Below are positions 17,461-29,669 of a stretch of DNA of 64,000 nt, in pieces. The position numbers and the translations under genes were made by a program. Where the stretch lies: assembly GCF_022014595.1 (NCBI RefSeq), contig NZ_CP091740.1:1600200-1664199 (forward strand), given 5' to 3'. How positions within the stretch are numbered: position 1 is the first letter of the stretch; each line of letters begins with the position of its first letter. The notes below the pieces were generated by a model. It had not been told where the DNA came from, did not search any database, and saw only the letters and a program-made list of their open reading frames with translations. This DNA is from Solitalea lacus (GTDB taxonomy: Bacteria > Bacteroidota > Bacteroidia > Sphingobacteriales > Sphingobacteriaceae).

Positions 17461-17491
17461 CTTGCAGAAGTCAAAAAGATGCTTACCTTTG
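17461..17491 (+). promoter_or_regulatory. rRNA promoter P3 (Bacteroidota type)
   Basis: CTTG (17461-17464), 19-nt spacer, TACCTTTG (17484-17491). It is the promoter nearest to 16S, giving a leader of about 270 nt. It is preceded by an A-rich run that could act like an UP element. Confidence 0.7.
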
Positions 17492-17623
17492 CAGCCCCGC
17501 TGAGACGGAAGGTCGGCAGCGAAAAAGAAGAAAGAAAAAACGACGAAGGATACAGGGAAGTTGCAAGACGAATCGGTTCGACTCCGGTACTATCCACGAC
17601 AGGTTAACAGCGGTTAACCGAAC

Positions 17624-17632
17624 GTTCTTTGA
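17624..17632 (+). promoter_or_regulatory. boxA-like antitermination site, 16S leader
   Basis: GTTCTTTGA. The identical 9-mer occurs again in the spacer just before 23S (19632-19640), the two places where rRNA antitermination boxA sites are expected. Identification is by position and similarity to the boxA consensus. Confidence 0.5.
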
Positions 17633-17707
17633 AGAGATGAGAATAGCGCAGCAAATTGTAGCAATACAATAAGCTAGCATACAATAACTGTCAATCCAAG
17701 AGACAAT

Positions 17708-17741
17708 GGTTCTTCGGAACCACCTGTATCCGCAAGGATAC
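17708..17741 (+). other. Two tetraloop hairpins in the 16S leader
   Basis: GGTTC-TTCG-GAACC (17708-17721) and GTATCC-GCAA-GGATAC (17726-17741) are perfect stems capped by a UUCG and a GNRA tetraloop. They end 22 nt before 16S. They probably help fold or process the precursor rRNA. Confidence 0.6.
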
Positions 17742-17762
17742 AAGGAACAAACTTAAAGTATA

Positions 17763-19282
<1,520 letters not shown>

Positions 19283-19414
19283 TAGAGAAGGATAGCAGTT
19301 ATCACTAGCTGCTGCGCTATACAATCTCATTTCAGACTTCAACAAGAGAAAACCCAAGTACCGGTAGGAAGGGTAGATGAATGAACAAGCCTACTGCCTG
19401 CAGGAACAATCCAA

Positions 19415-19492
19415 AGTCCCGTAGCTCAGTTTGGTTAGAGCACTACACTGATAATGTAGGGGTCAGCAGTTCAAGTCTGCTCGGGACTACCA
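19415..19492 (+). tRNA. tRNA-Ile (GAT), CCA encoded
   Basis: The acceptor arms AGTCCCG and CGGGACT pair perfectly. The D arm GCTCAGTTTGGTTAGAGC, anticodon loop CTGATAA (anticodon GAT) and T loop TTCAAGT are in place. The discriminator A at 19489 is followed by an encoded CCA (19490-19492). It lies in the 16S-23S spacer as usual. Confidence 0.95.
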
Positions 19493-19534
19493 AAGCGCAG
19501 GAAACGATAAAGCGGAAACAAGCGCACTTAACTT

Positions 19535-19608
19535 GGGGAATTAGCTCAGCTGGCTAGAGCACCTGCCTTGCACGCAGGGGGTCAACGGTTCGAATCCGTT
19601 ATTCTCCA
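19535..19608 (+). tRNA. tRNA-Ala (TGC), CCA not encoded
   Basis: The acceptor GGGGAAT pairs with ATTCTCC with a G-U pair. The D arm is GCTCAGCTGGCTAGAGC, the anticodon loop CTTGCAC (anticodon TGC), and the T loop TTCGAAT. The bases after the discriminator A (19608) are CAC, so CCA must be added after transcription. Confidence 0.95.
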
Positions 19609-19631
19609 CACTGAACCAAAGGGTTCATGAA

Positions 19632-19640
19632 GTTCTTTGA
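19632..19640 (+). promoter_or_regulatory. boxA-like antitermination site, 23S spacer
   Basis: GTTCTTTGA, identical to the leader copy at 17624-17632, followed by CATATTG. It lies about 93 nt before the 23S 5' end. Confidence 0.5.
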
Positions 19641-19732
19641 CATATTGAAAGAAGTTACCTGAAAAGGTAAACGAGCAACAGATAGATTAATTTCTATAAT
19701 GTAAGCATTAAGACGCAAGTCTTAGTAATAAA

Positions 19733-22605
<2,873 letters not shown>

Positions 22606-22681
22606 GAAAAGAAAGCCTCGTTTACCAAAAAGCAGCAGTAACTTCTTTCAACAATATGTCGAAACAGAACTGAAAAGATAT

Positions 22682-22791
<110 letters not shown>

Positions 22792-22800
22792 TTTTTATAC

Positions 22801-22835
22801 GAAGGGAACCCCAAAAAGGTTCCCTTTGCTTGTTT
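22801..22835 (+). terminator. rRNA operon terminator
   Basis: AAGGGAACC (22802-22810) pairs with GGTTCCCTT (22818-22826) just after 5S, followed by TGCTTGTTT. Confidence 0.8.
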
Positions 22836-22983
22836 ATAGCCTTTTTATTCTGCCTGCTTTTCCGGTTACCACCAGCTAATACTAAATTAACAATACTTGG
22901 TCGCTATTTGACGAAAGCTATATTTAAATAGTATAGGTCATTAATTTAATCTAGATTTGAGCATTTACCTAGTTACTCATAAC

Positions 22984-24420
22984 ATGTTTAATAAAGAAAC
23001 TTATATCAAAAGACGTAATAAACTAAAAGAACAAGTATCTTCTGGTGTTATATTGCTTTTAGGTAATGACGAAAGCAGTATGAATTATGCTGATAATACG
23101 TATCATTTTAGGCAAGACAGTTCTTTTCTTTATTTTTTTGGGTTAGATATTCCTGGACTGGCTGCTATTATTGATATAGAAAACGACTTCGAAGCAATTT
23201 ATGGTACTGAATTATCAATAGATGACATAGTTTGGATGGGGCCTCAGGATACTTTGCAACAACAAGCATTAAATTATTCAGGTATAAAAAATTTTCACAC
23301 AAAGGCTGAATTAAATAAGTATATAAGTACTATTAAAGAAAAAAAGCGACGTGTTCATTTCTTGCCTCCATATAGACCTGAGAATAAGATAAAGTTGGTT
23401 GAACTATTGGATGTGAAGCTCGATGAAATTAAGGATATAATTTCGGTTAATTTGATTAAAGCAATTATTGAGCAGCGAGAAATTAAATCTGAAGAAGAAA
23501 TTATTGAAATTGAAAAGGCTGTAGGAATCACCAATCAAATGCATTTGACCGCGATGAAAATGGCAAAACCAGGTATTACTGAAGCAGAAATTGCTGCGGC
23601 AGTGCATCAAATTCCTTTAGCTGCTGATTGTAATATTGCCTTCCCAATTATTGCCACTATTAGGGGTGAAGTTTTGCATAATCATCATCATAAAAATATT
23701 CTTAAAGAGGGACAATTGTTTTTACTTGATGCTGGGGCCGAAAGTAAAATGCACTATGCCGGGGATATGTCTCGAACTACTCCTGTAAGTGGAACGTTTA
23801 CGGCACAACAAAAAATCATCTATGATATTTGTCTTACTGCGCATGAGGCTGCTTTACAAAAATGCGGCCCTGGTGTTAAATTCAAAGATGTGCATTTTAC
23901 TGCAGCTACCTCTATAGCAGAGGGGCTTAAGCAGATTGGTTTAATGAAAGGTGATATAAAGGCTGCTGTCGAAGCTGGTGCTCATGCTTTATTCTTCCAA
24001 TGTGGAACAGGACATATGATGGGACTTGATACCCATGATATGGAAGATTTAGGTGAGCAGTTTGTTGGTTATACCGCTGAAGAACCTAAAGAGTTATTAT
24101 TGTTTGGATTGAAATCTTTACGGTTGGGAAAAGTATTAAAGCCGGGAATGGTCGTTACAATTGAGCCAGGTATTTATTTTATACCTGAGTTGATAAAAAT
24201 GTGGAAAGAAGAAAAGCGGTTCATCGAGTTTATTAATTATGACAAAGTTGAAGAATATATAGGTTTTGGCGGACTTAGAAATGAAGACGATGTATTAATT
24301 ACAGAGGATGGATATAGAGTATTTGGTGGATTTGTGCCAAAAACAACTGAGGATATAGAGCGATATAAGGCAGGTGAGAGTTTGGATAGTATTTTAGCCT
24401 CGAAGAAAATTCTTAATTAG
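22984..24420 (+). CDS. Aminopeptidase P family Xaa-Pro peptidase (short, M24B)
   Basis: 478 residues from ATG 22984; TTG 22957 is possible but adds 9 residues not typical of the family. The N-terminal AMP_N domain includes YADNTYHFRQDSSFLYFFG. The catalytic domain is at about 175-470 with LLDAGAESKMHYAGDMSRT (two Asp), FFQCGTGHMMGLDTHD (His), TIEPGIYFIPEL (Glu) and GGLRNEDDVLIT (Glu). It cleaves Xaa-Pro N-termini using two metal ions. It is a different branch from the 593-residue enzyme at 7030, so the organism has both types. A terminator follows. Confidence 0.92.
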   Translation: MFNKETYIKRRNKLKEQVSSGVILLLGNDESSMNYADNTYHFRQDSSFLYFFGLDIPGLAAIIDIENDFEAIYGTELSIDDIVWMGPQDTLQQQALNYSGIKNFHTKAELNKYISTIKEKKRRVHFLPPYRPENKIKLVELLDVKLDEIKDIISVNLIKAIIEQREIKSEEEIIEIEKAVGITNQMHLTAMKMAKPGITEAEIAAAVHQIPLAADCNIAFPIIATIRGEVLHNHHHKNILKEGQLFLLDAGAESKMHYAGDMSRTTPVSGTFTAQQKIIYDICLTAHEAALQKCGPGVKFKDVHFTAATSIAEGLKQIGLMKGDIKAAVEAGAHALFFQCGTGHMMGLDTHDMEDLGEQFVGYTAEEPKELLLFGLKSLRLGKVLKPGMVVTIEPGIYFIPELIKMWKEEKRFIEFINYDKVEEYIGFGGLRNEDDVLITEDGYRVFGGFVPKTTEDIERYKAGESLDSILASKKILN

Positions 24421-24443
24421 CCTTTTGTAATCAATTTGGATTT

Positions 24444-24473
24444 AAGCCGGAGGATAAAACTTTCGGCTTTTTT
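24444..24473 (+). terminator. Intrinsic terminator after the short aminopeptidase P gene
   Basis: AAGCCGGA (24444-24451) pairs with TTCGGCTT (24462-24469) with one G-U pair, followed by six Ts. Confidence 0.75.
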
Positions 24474-24968
24474 GATTCATGGATACCCCTCTTTAAAGTT
24501 TTTTAATGTGGATTTTAACTATTATATTAGGAATATAAGTGGTCATAATTGTTAAGTAAATCATGGCTTATTTTATGCTTTAAATGATCAAATACTTCGA
24601 ATTCTGAATTTATCTACTATATGAAAATGTCGAACAATGTATCTGCCGAGTTCTTCGGCATATTTTGGCTGTTTTTGGGAGAGGGTATGGTATTACGGTT
24701 TTTTAGCCGCTTCCCAATGTTAGTATTCGGGTTTATATTTCCTTATTAAATCAGTTCGCGTATCTCAGCTGTTCTTGTTAGGCAGGGAATTTAGTAGTAT
24801 AATAAACTGAACTTCAGATTTTTGATTAAATGTTATTCTATTTTACTTAATATGAAGAAACTGATAGGTTTTATGATAGACTACAGAGTTTGTAGACTTT
24901 TTCCAAATAATTCCTTAATACAGCAAATAATTTAGTTTCTTTGTAGCTAGAGCCAATAGCAAAGCTGG
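24474..24968 (+). other. Gene-free gap before nuoH
   Basis: About 495 bp, AT-rich, without a credible reading frame. The only structure seen is a hairpin TGCCGA-GTTCT-TCGGCA (24644-24660) followed by TATTTT. TTTCTTTG (24936-24943), 26 bp before nuoH, is one mismatch from a TAnnTTTG -7 box but lacks a good -33 partner. No remnant of nuoA-G is recognisable. Confidence 0.5.
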
Positions 24969-26024
24969 ATGATAATTGCAATCAGTATACTTTTATTTGT
25001 AGTTTTTTATACGTTAGGTGCTGTTTGGGCCGAACGGAAAGTTTCCGCCTTTATTCAAGACAGGTTGGGGCCTATGGAAACTGGAAAGTTTGGCTGGCTG
25101 CAAACAATTGCAGATATAATGAAAATGCTTCAGAAAGAAAGTATTATTCCTAAAGCTGCTGATAAATGGTTATTTGTAATTGCTCCGGTTATTATTTTCG
25201 TTTCTGTTTATATGGGTTTTGCCACTATTCCTGTCGCTCCTGATATTATTGGAAGCGATTCAAATTTGGGTGTTTTTTATGTTCTGGCAATCATTTCAGT
25301 AGAGGTAGTTGGTTTTCTAATGGTAGGCTGGGGGTCTAACAATAAGTATGCTCTTTATGGAGCCACACGATCAGTTGCCCAAATTGTATCATACGAAATT
25401 CCTGCTGGTATTGCAGTTATTTCTGCAGTTATGCTTACCCAAAGTTTGAGTTTGCAGGCTATCACAATCAATCAAGGCATTTTAGCTGCAGAGTCAATTA
25501 AATTTTTGGGTATATGGCAAGTAAATGATATTGGTGGTATTTTGGCATGGAATATTTTTCAAGCACCTCATTTATTGATTGCCTTTGGTATTTATTTTAT
25601 TGCTTCCTTGGCTGAATCCAATAGGACTCCTTTCGATATTCCGGAGGCAGAATCAGAACTGGTTGCCGGTTTTCATATAGAATATACAGGTATCCGTTTT
25701 GCTTTAGTGTTTCTAGCTGAATATGGAATGATGCTATTGGTTTCAATGGTGGCAGTGGTATTGTTTTTGGGAGGTTGGAATTCGATTTTACCAAATATTG
25801 GCCCACTTAAATTGGCCAACTGGACTACTGGGACTTTTTGGGGTATATTTTGGGTTATAAGTAAGTCGATATTGTTAGTGATGGTGCAAATGTGGATTCG
25901 GTGGACCCTTCCTCGTTTCCGTGTAGATAAGCTGATGAGCTTTAATTGGAAATTGTTAACTCCATTAGCTTTTGCATGCTTATTTATTTCTGGAATTTGG
26001 AGATTGGTGGTAATGAACCCTTAA
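24969..26024 (+). CDS. nuoH: NADH-quinone oxidoreductase subunit H
   Basis: 351 residues, eight or so hydrophobic segments. Family motifs are WAERKVSAFIQDRLGPMETGKFGWLQ near the N terminus, ESNRTPFDIPEAESELVAGFH (quinone-site loop) and FRVDKLMSFNWKLL at the end. NuoH forms the quinone-entry chamber linking the peripheral arm to the proton-pumping arm of complex I. It is the first visible gene of a nuoHIJKLMN run. The usual upstream genes nuoA-G are absent from the window. Confidence 0.95.
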   Translation: MIIAISILLFVVFYTLGAVWAERKVSAFIQDRLGPMETGKFGWLQTIADIMKMLQKESIIPKAADKWLFVIAPVIIFVSVYMGFATIPVAPDIIGSDSNLGVFYVLAIISVEVVGFLMVGWGSNNKYALYGATRSVAQIVSYEIPAGIAVISAVMLTQSLSLQAITINQGILAAESIKFLGIWQVNDIGGILAWNIFQAPHLLIAFGIYFIASLAESNRTPFDIPEAESELVAGFHIEYTGIRFALVFLAEYGMMLLVSMVAVVLFLGGWNSILPNIGPLKLANWTTGTFWGIFWVISKSILLVMVQMWIRWTLPRFRVDKLMSFNWKLLTPLAFACLFISGIWRLVVMNP

Positions 26025-26100
26025 AGTAAACTATTGAGTTCATTATAGCTGATAAACTTTATATCGAATTAAAGGAAAACCTTTAGAGAATTTTAAGGTA

Positions 26101-26691
26101 TTGAAATTGAAAAAGAACAGTTCAAATATCATAAGTGGAATAAGGTCGGTGCTGAAGGGGATGTCCTTAACAATACAGCACATTTGGGCGGCCCGAAATG
26201 GCCGAAAACATGGCGGTATTGCTAACGATAAGTATTTTGAGCAGCAGGAAGGGGTGGTTACCATTCAGTATCCTCATCAGCAAATTCCTGTTCCAGAAGT
26301 AGGTCGTTATCAATTGCATGTTGAAATCGATGATTGTGTAGTATGTGATCTTTGTGCAAAAATTTGTCCTGTTGATTGTATTACCATTGAATCTATTAAA
26401 GCAGTTGAAGACATAGGTAAGACTTCAGATGGTACAACCAAACGCTTACACGCATCGAAATTTTTTATAGATCACGCTAAATGCATGTACTGCGGATTAT
26501 GTACAACGGTTTGTCCTACTGAATGCATAACAATGACCAGTGAATATGATGTCAGTGTTTTCGATATAAAAGAAATGGATCGCAAGTTTTCCGTGATGAC
26601 TGAAACTGAAGCTGACGAAAAGAAAATGATGCTCGATAAATACAATACTGAGCGAGCTGCTGCTAAAGCTGCAGCTTTGAAAAAAGGATAA
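26101..26691 (+). CDS. nuoI: NADH-quinone oxidoreductase subunit I (two 4Fe-4S clusters)
   Basis: 196 residues. Two ferredoxin motifs are present: C79-x2-C82-x2-C85-x3-C89 (CVVCDLCAKICP) and C128-x2-C131-x2-C134-x3-C138 (CMYCGLCTTVCP). These hold clusters N6a and N6b, which pass electrons toward quinone. The start is a TTG at 26101; the ATG at 26161 would remove the N-terminal amphipathic helix that precedes the clusters in the family. The gap to nuoH is 76 bp, the largest in the run. Confidence 0.93.
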   Translation: MKLKKNSSNIISGIRSVLKGMSLTIQHIWAARNGRKHGGIANDKYFEQQEGVVTIQYPHQQIPVPEVGRYQLHVEIDDCVVCDLCAKICPVDCITIESIKAVEDIGKTSDGTTKRLHASKFFIDHAKCMYCGLCTTVCPTECITMTSEYDVSVFDIKEMDRKFSVMTETEADEKKMMLDKYNTERAAAKAAALKKG

Positions 26692-26721
26692 GGACCAAGG
26701 TTTAACAAGAACATTAAACAA

Positions 26722-27270
26722 TTGCTAAAGACAGTTTTTTACATTCTAAGTTTTATTACCGTTGCATCTGCAATTTATACAGTAACCTGCCGCAATTTGG
26801 CAAGGGCTGTATTTGTTTTTTTTGCTACTCTTTTTTGCTTGGCCGGTATTTATGTTTTTGCCTTTGCCGACTTTGTCGCGATTACACAAATAATGGTATA
26901 TGTTGGAGGTATTGTGATTCTGATGTTGTTTGGTATTATGCTTTCAAACCGAAAACTGTTTGAAGTTTTAACCGAAACCAAAGCTGAAACCAAGCTATTT
27001 CCAATAAGTGTTTTAGGAGGGATAGCTTTATCACTTTTAGTATTTGCCGGACTATTAAATATAATATGGCTTAGTAACCTAGGTGAGCTTGCTTGGATAA
27101 AAAGCAACATAGCATCCAATATAGCCTATCAGGGTGATGAAAATTCTGCTAACAGTTTAGGTGTTAACTTTATGACATCCTACTTGTTGCCATTCGAAAC
27201 AATTTCGGTGTATTTATTGGCTGTATTAATTGGCGCTGCCTATTTGGCGCGCAGAAAACGTGTAAGATAA
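26722..27270 (+). CDS. nuoJ: NADH-quinone oxidoreductase subunit J
   Basis: 182 residues with five hydrophobic segments. It includes the conserved ADFVAITQIMVYVGGIVILMLF block, whose helix undergoes the pi-bulge transition in complex I. It starts at TTG 26722. Its TAA shares a base with the nuoK ATG (27268-27270 and 27270-27272), a coupling typical of nuoJK. Confidence 0.93.
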   Translation: MLKTVFYILSFITVASAIYTVTCRNLARAVFVFFATLFCLAGIYVFAFADFVAITQIMVYVGGIVILMLFGIMLSNRKLFEVLTETKAETKLFPISVLGGIALSLLVFAGLLNIIWLSNLGELAWIKSNIASNIAYQGDENSANSLGVNFMTSYLLPFETISVYLLAVLIGAAYLARRKRVR

Positions 27271-27584
27271 TGTTGAACGATATACCTCTTGAACATTTTG
27301 TAATTATAAGCGCAGTACTCTTTTGTGCAGGTTTATTTGCTGTGTTAACTAAGAAAAATGCCATAATGGTACTTATTGGTATTGAGATGATGCTAAATGC
27401 AGCTATTTTAAATTTGGTGACTTTTGGCGCATTTGATAAGCATAAAAATGAAGGACAAGTTTTTGCTCTTTTTGCAATAGTATTGGCAGCTGCTGGTGTT
27501 GCAGTTTCGCTCGCAATTATTTTAAATGTGTATCGCCAGTTCAAAACTATTGATCCATCTAAAATTGAAGAGATGAAATACTAA
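27270..27584 (+). CDS. nuoK: NADH-quinone oxidoreductase subunit K
   Basis: 104 residues, three transmembrane helices. Conserved glutamates sit in membrane helices (LIGIEMMLNAAILNLV and the preceding helix). It is a small proton-channel subunit related to MrpC. It overlaps nuoJ by one base. Confidence 0.95.
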   Translation: MLNDIPLEHFVIISAVLFCAGLFAVLTKKNAIMVLIGIEMMLNAAILNLVTFGAFDKHKNEGQVFALFAIVLAAAGVAVSLAIILNVYRQFKTIDPSKIEEMKY

Positions 27585-27644
27585 ATTAATTTCGAGTTTT
27601 AAGAAAGGCTAAATTGGGCTAGTAATCATTTAATTATTAAAAAT

Positions 27645-29666
27645 TTGATTGAAACAGTACAACTAACAATGATAACCGGAGCTGCTTTATTGGCACTTGT
27701 GCTTCCTTTATTATCGTTTTTGATTATTGGTTTTTGGGGTAACCAACTTCCTCGTAAAGGAGATTGGATTGCTGTGTCATTTACTTTTATCAGTTTTGTT
27801 GCATCGTCCTATTGTTTTATCAATACCTGGAATCAAAAGGTTCATCATTTCTCAATCAATTGGCTTAATACGGGAATCATCAAGTTAAGTGCTGGCATTT
27901 CAATTGATAATCTGGCGGCGTTGATGTTAGTGTTGGTTACTTTTATTACCACATTAGTCCTTATTTATTCAATGGAATATATGAAAGGGGAGCGTTATTA
28001 TCATCGCTACTTTTCACACCTGAGTCTTTTTTTATTCTCCATGTTGGGGGTTGTACTGGCAGATTCATTATTGCTTATCTATATATTTTGGGAATTGGTA
28101 GGCTTTTCATCCTATCTTTTAATTGGATTCTGGTTTGATAGAGATACTGCAGCAGCAGCTAATAAAAAGGCTTTTATTGTTAACCGTATTGGTGACATTG
28201 CTTTTTTTGTTGGTATAATGATTTTATTAACCCAGTTCAGAACTCTTGATCTGAACATTTTGTTTGGTGTTGAAGGCAGCGGTGGAATTGTACAACATTC
28301 AAGCACCCATATCAACACAATTGCCGGCTTGTGCATATTTGCTGGAGCTGTAGCAAAATCAGCTCAATTTCCATTACATGTTTGGTTACCGGACGCCATG
28401 GAAGGACCTACCTCGGTTTCTTCACTAATTCATGCTGCTACCATGGTTGCTGCTGGTGTATATTTAACCGCACGGGTGTTTCCGTTGTTTAGTCCGGAGG
28501 CCTTAAATGTAATAGCCATTATCGGAGCATTAACGTCTTTTATGGCAGCTAGCATTGCCTTAACTCAAAATGACCTTAAAAAGGTTTTAGCTTATTCAAC
28601 CATTTCACAGTTGGGAATAATGATGGCGGCTATGGGTATTGGGGCGTGGCCTATGGCTTTGTTTCATTTGGTAACACATGCATTCTTTAAATGTTTATTG
28701 TTCTTAGGGGCCGGCTCAGTTATCCACCAGTTGCATCATGTACAGCATAAGCATCATCTCGATTTCGACCCTCAAGACATGCGGTTAATGGGAGGATTGA
28801 AAAAAGATATGCCAATTACTTATGCTGTGTTTTTGGTTGCTGGTTTAGCACTATCAGGATTGCCATTGTTTTCAGGGTACCTTTCAAAGGACTTAATTCT
28901 AATAGAGGCTTGGTCGTCTAAGCTAATTTTAGTGCCGGTGCTCTTAACCCTTACAACGGTATTTACATCGTTTTATATTTTCAGATTGATTTTCAAAGTC
29001 TTTTGGAGTGAAAATAAATTGGCCGGCCTATACCCGGATTTAAATGTAAAACCGCATGAATCAGGAAGCCTAATGACAGGAACAATGATAGTTTTGGCTG
29101 TATGTTCAACCTTCATAATCTTTTCATTTAATCCAATGCATGGTACCCATTCCTGGGTGATTGAAGGATTAAAAACACCGGTGAATCCCTTAAATTCGCC
29201 AAGTGTTGCTTTAGAAACAGCAGAATTGTGGGTTCCGATTACAACTGTACTTTTTTCATTAGCGATGATTTACCTTGCCTTTAGGGCATATGTTCAACAA
29301 AAAGCAACTTTTCTTTCTGAGCATAATTTTTTCTATAAATTCTCTTTTAATGCATGGTATTTCGACCAGCTATATGCAGTGCTGTTTGTCCAACCGTTGA
29401 TGCGTTTTGCCGGATTTGTGAAATGGTTTGATGTTAAGGTGGTTGATGGAATTGTTAATGGAGCTGCAAATTTAGTACTAGGTTTTTCTGCTATCATTGA
29501 TTGGATAGATAGAAATATCATCGATGGTTTTGTTAATGGATTGGCATTGTTGGTAGGTAAAATCGGTAATTTCTTTAGAGGTTTCCAAACCGGAAGGGTT
29601 CAGAATTATATGGCCCTTGGGGTTCTGGGTTTAATTTTGATTGTTGTTTTGAGTTATATTTTTTGA
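27645..29666 (+). CDS. nuoL: NADH-quinone oxidoreductase subunit L
   Basis: 673 residues, start TTG 27645. An antiporter-like subunit with many transmembrane helices and a long C-terminal lateral helix region ([21 protein letters not shown]). Motifs are [16 protein letters not shown] (channel Glu), [22 protein letters not shown]-like [20 protein letters not shown] (channel Lys) and [21 protein letters not shown]. It is the most distal proton pump of complex I. A 60-bp gap from nuoK may only be a spacer. Confidence 0.95.
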   Translation: [673 protein letters not shown]

Positions 29667-29669
29667 TAG

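Larger units (their letters stand above)
16967..17762 (+). promoter_or_regulatory. rRNA operon leader region, purine-rich, no gene
   Basis: The region between the DsrE-like gene and 16S carries no credible gene. From about 17040 to 17570 the plus strand is strongly enriched in G and A with repeated GGAAG and GAAAAAG tracts. Three housekeeping promoters sit in it (listed separately), followed by a boxA-like site and two tetraloop hairpins. Reading frames here are low-complexity Lys/Glu/Arg chains with no homology signal, so I treat them as chance. Confidence 0.7.

Noticed and set aside
17398-17607. Open frames in the purine-rich rRNA leader
   Set aside because: They are low-complexity Lys/Glu/Arg chains produced by base skew, overlap promoters P2-P3 and lack any conserved pattern.
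24644-24660. Hairpin TGCCGA-GTTCT-TCGGCA before nuoH as a terminator or riboswitch piece
   Set aside because: The stem is only 6 bp, the T tract is broken, and there is no gene directly upstream to terminate.
24474-24968. Remnants of nuoA-G
   Set aside because: No frame gives recognisable complex I peripheral-arm sequence.
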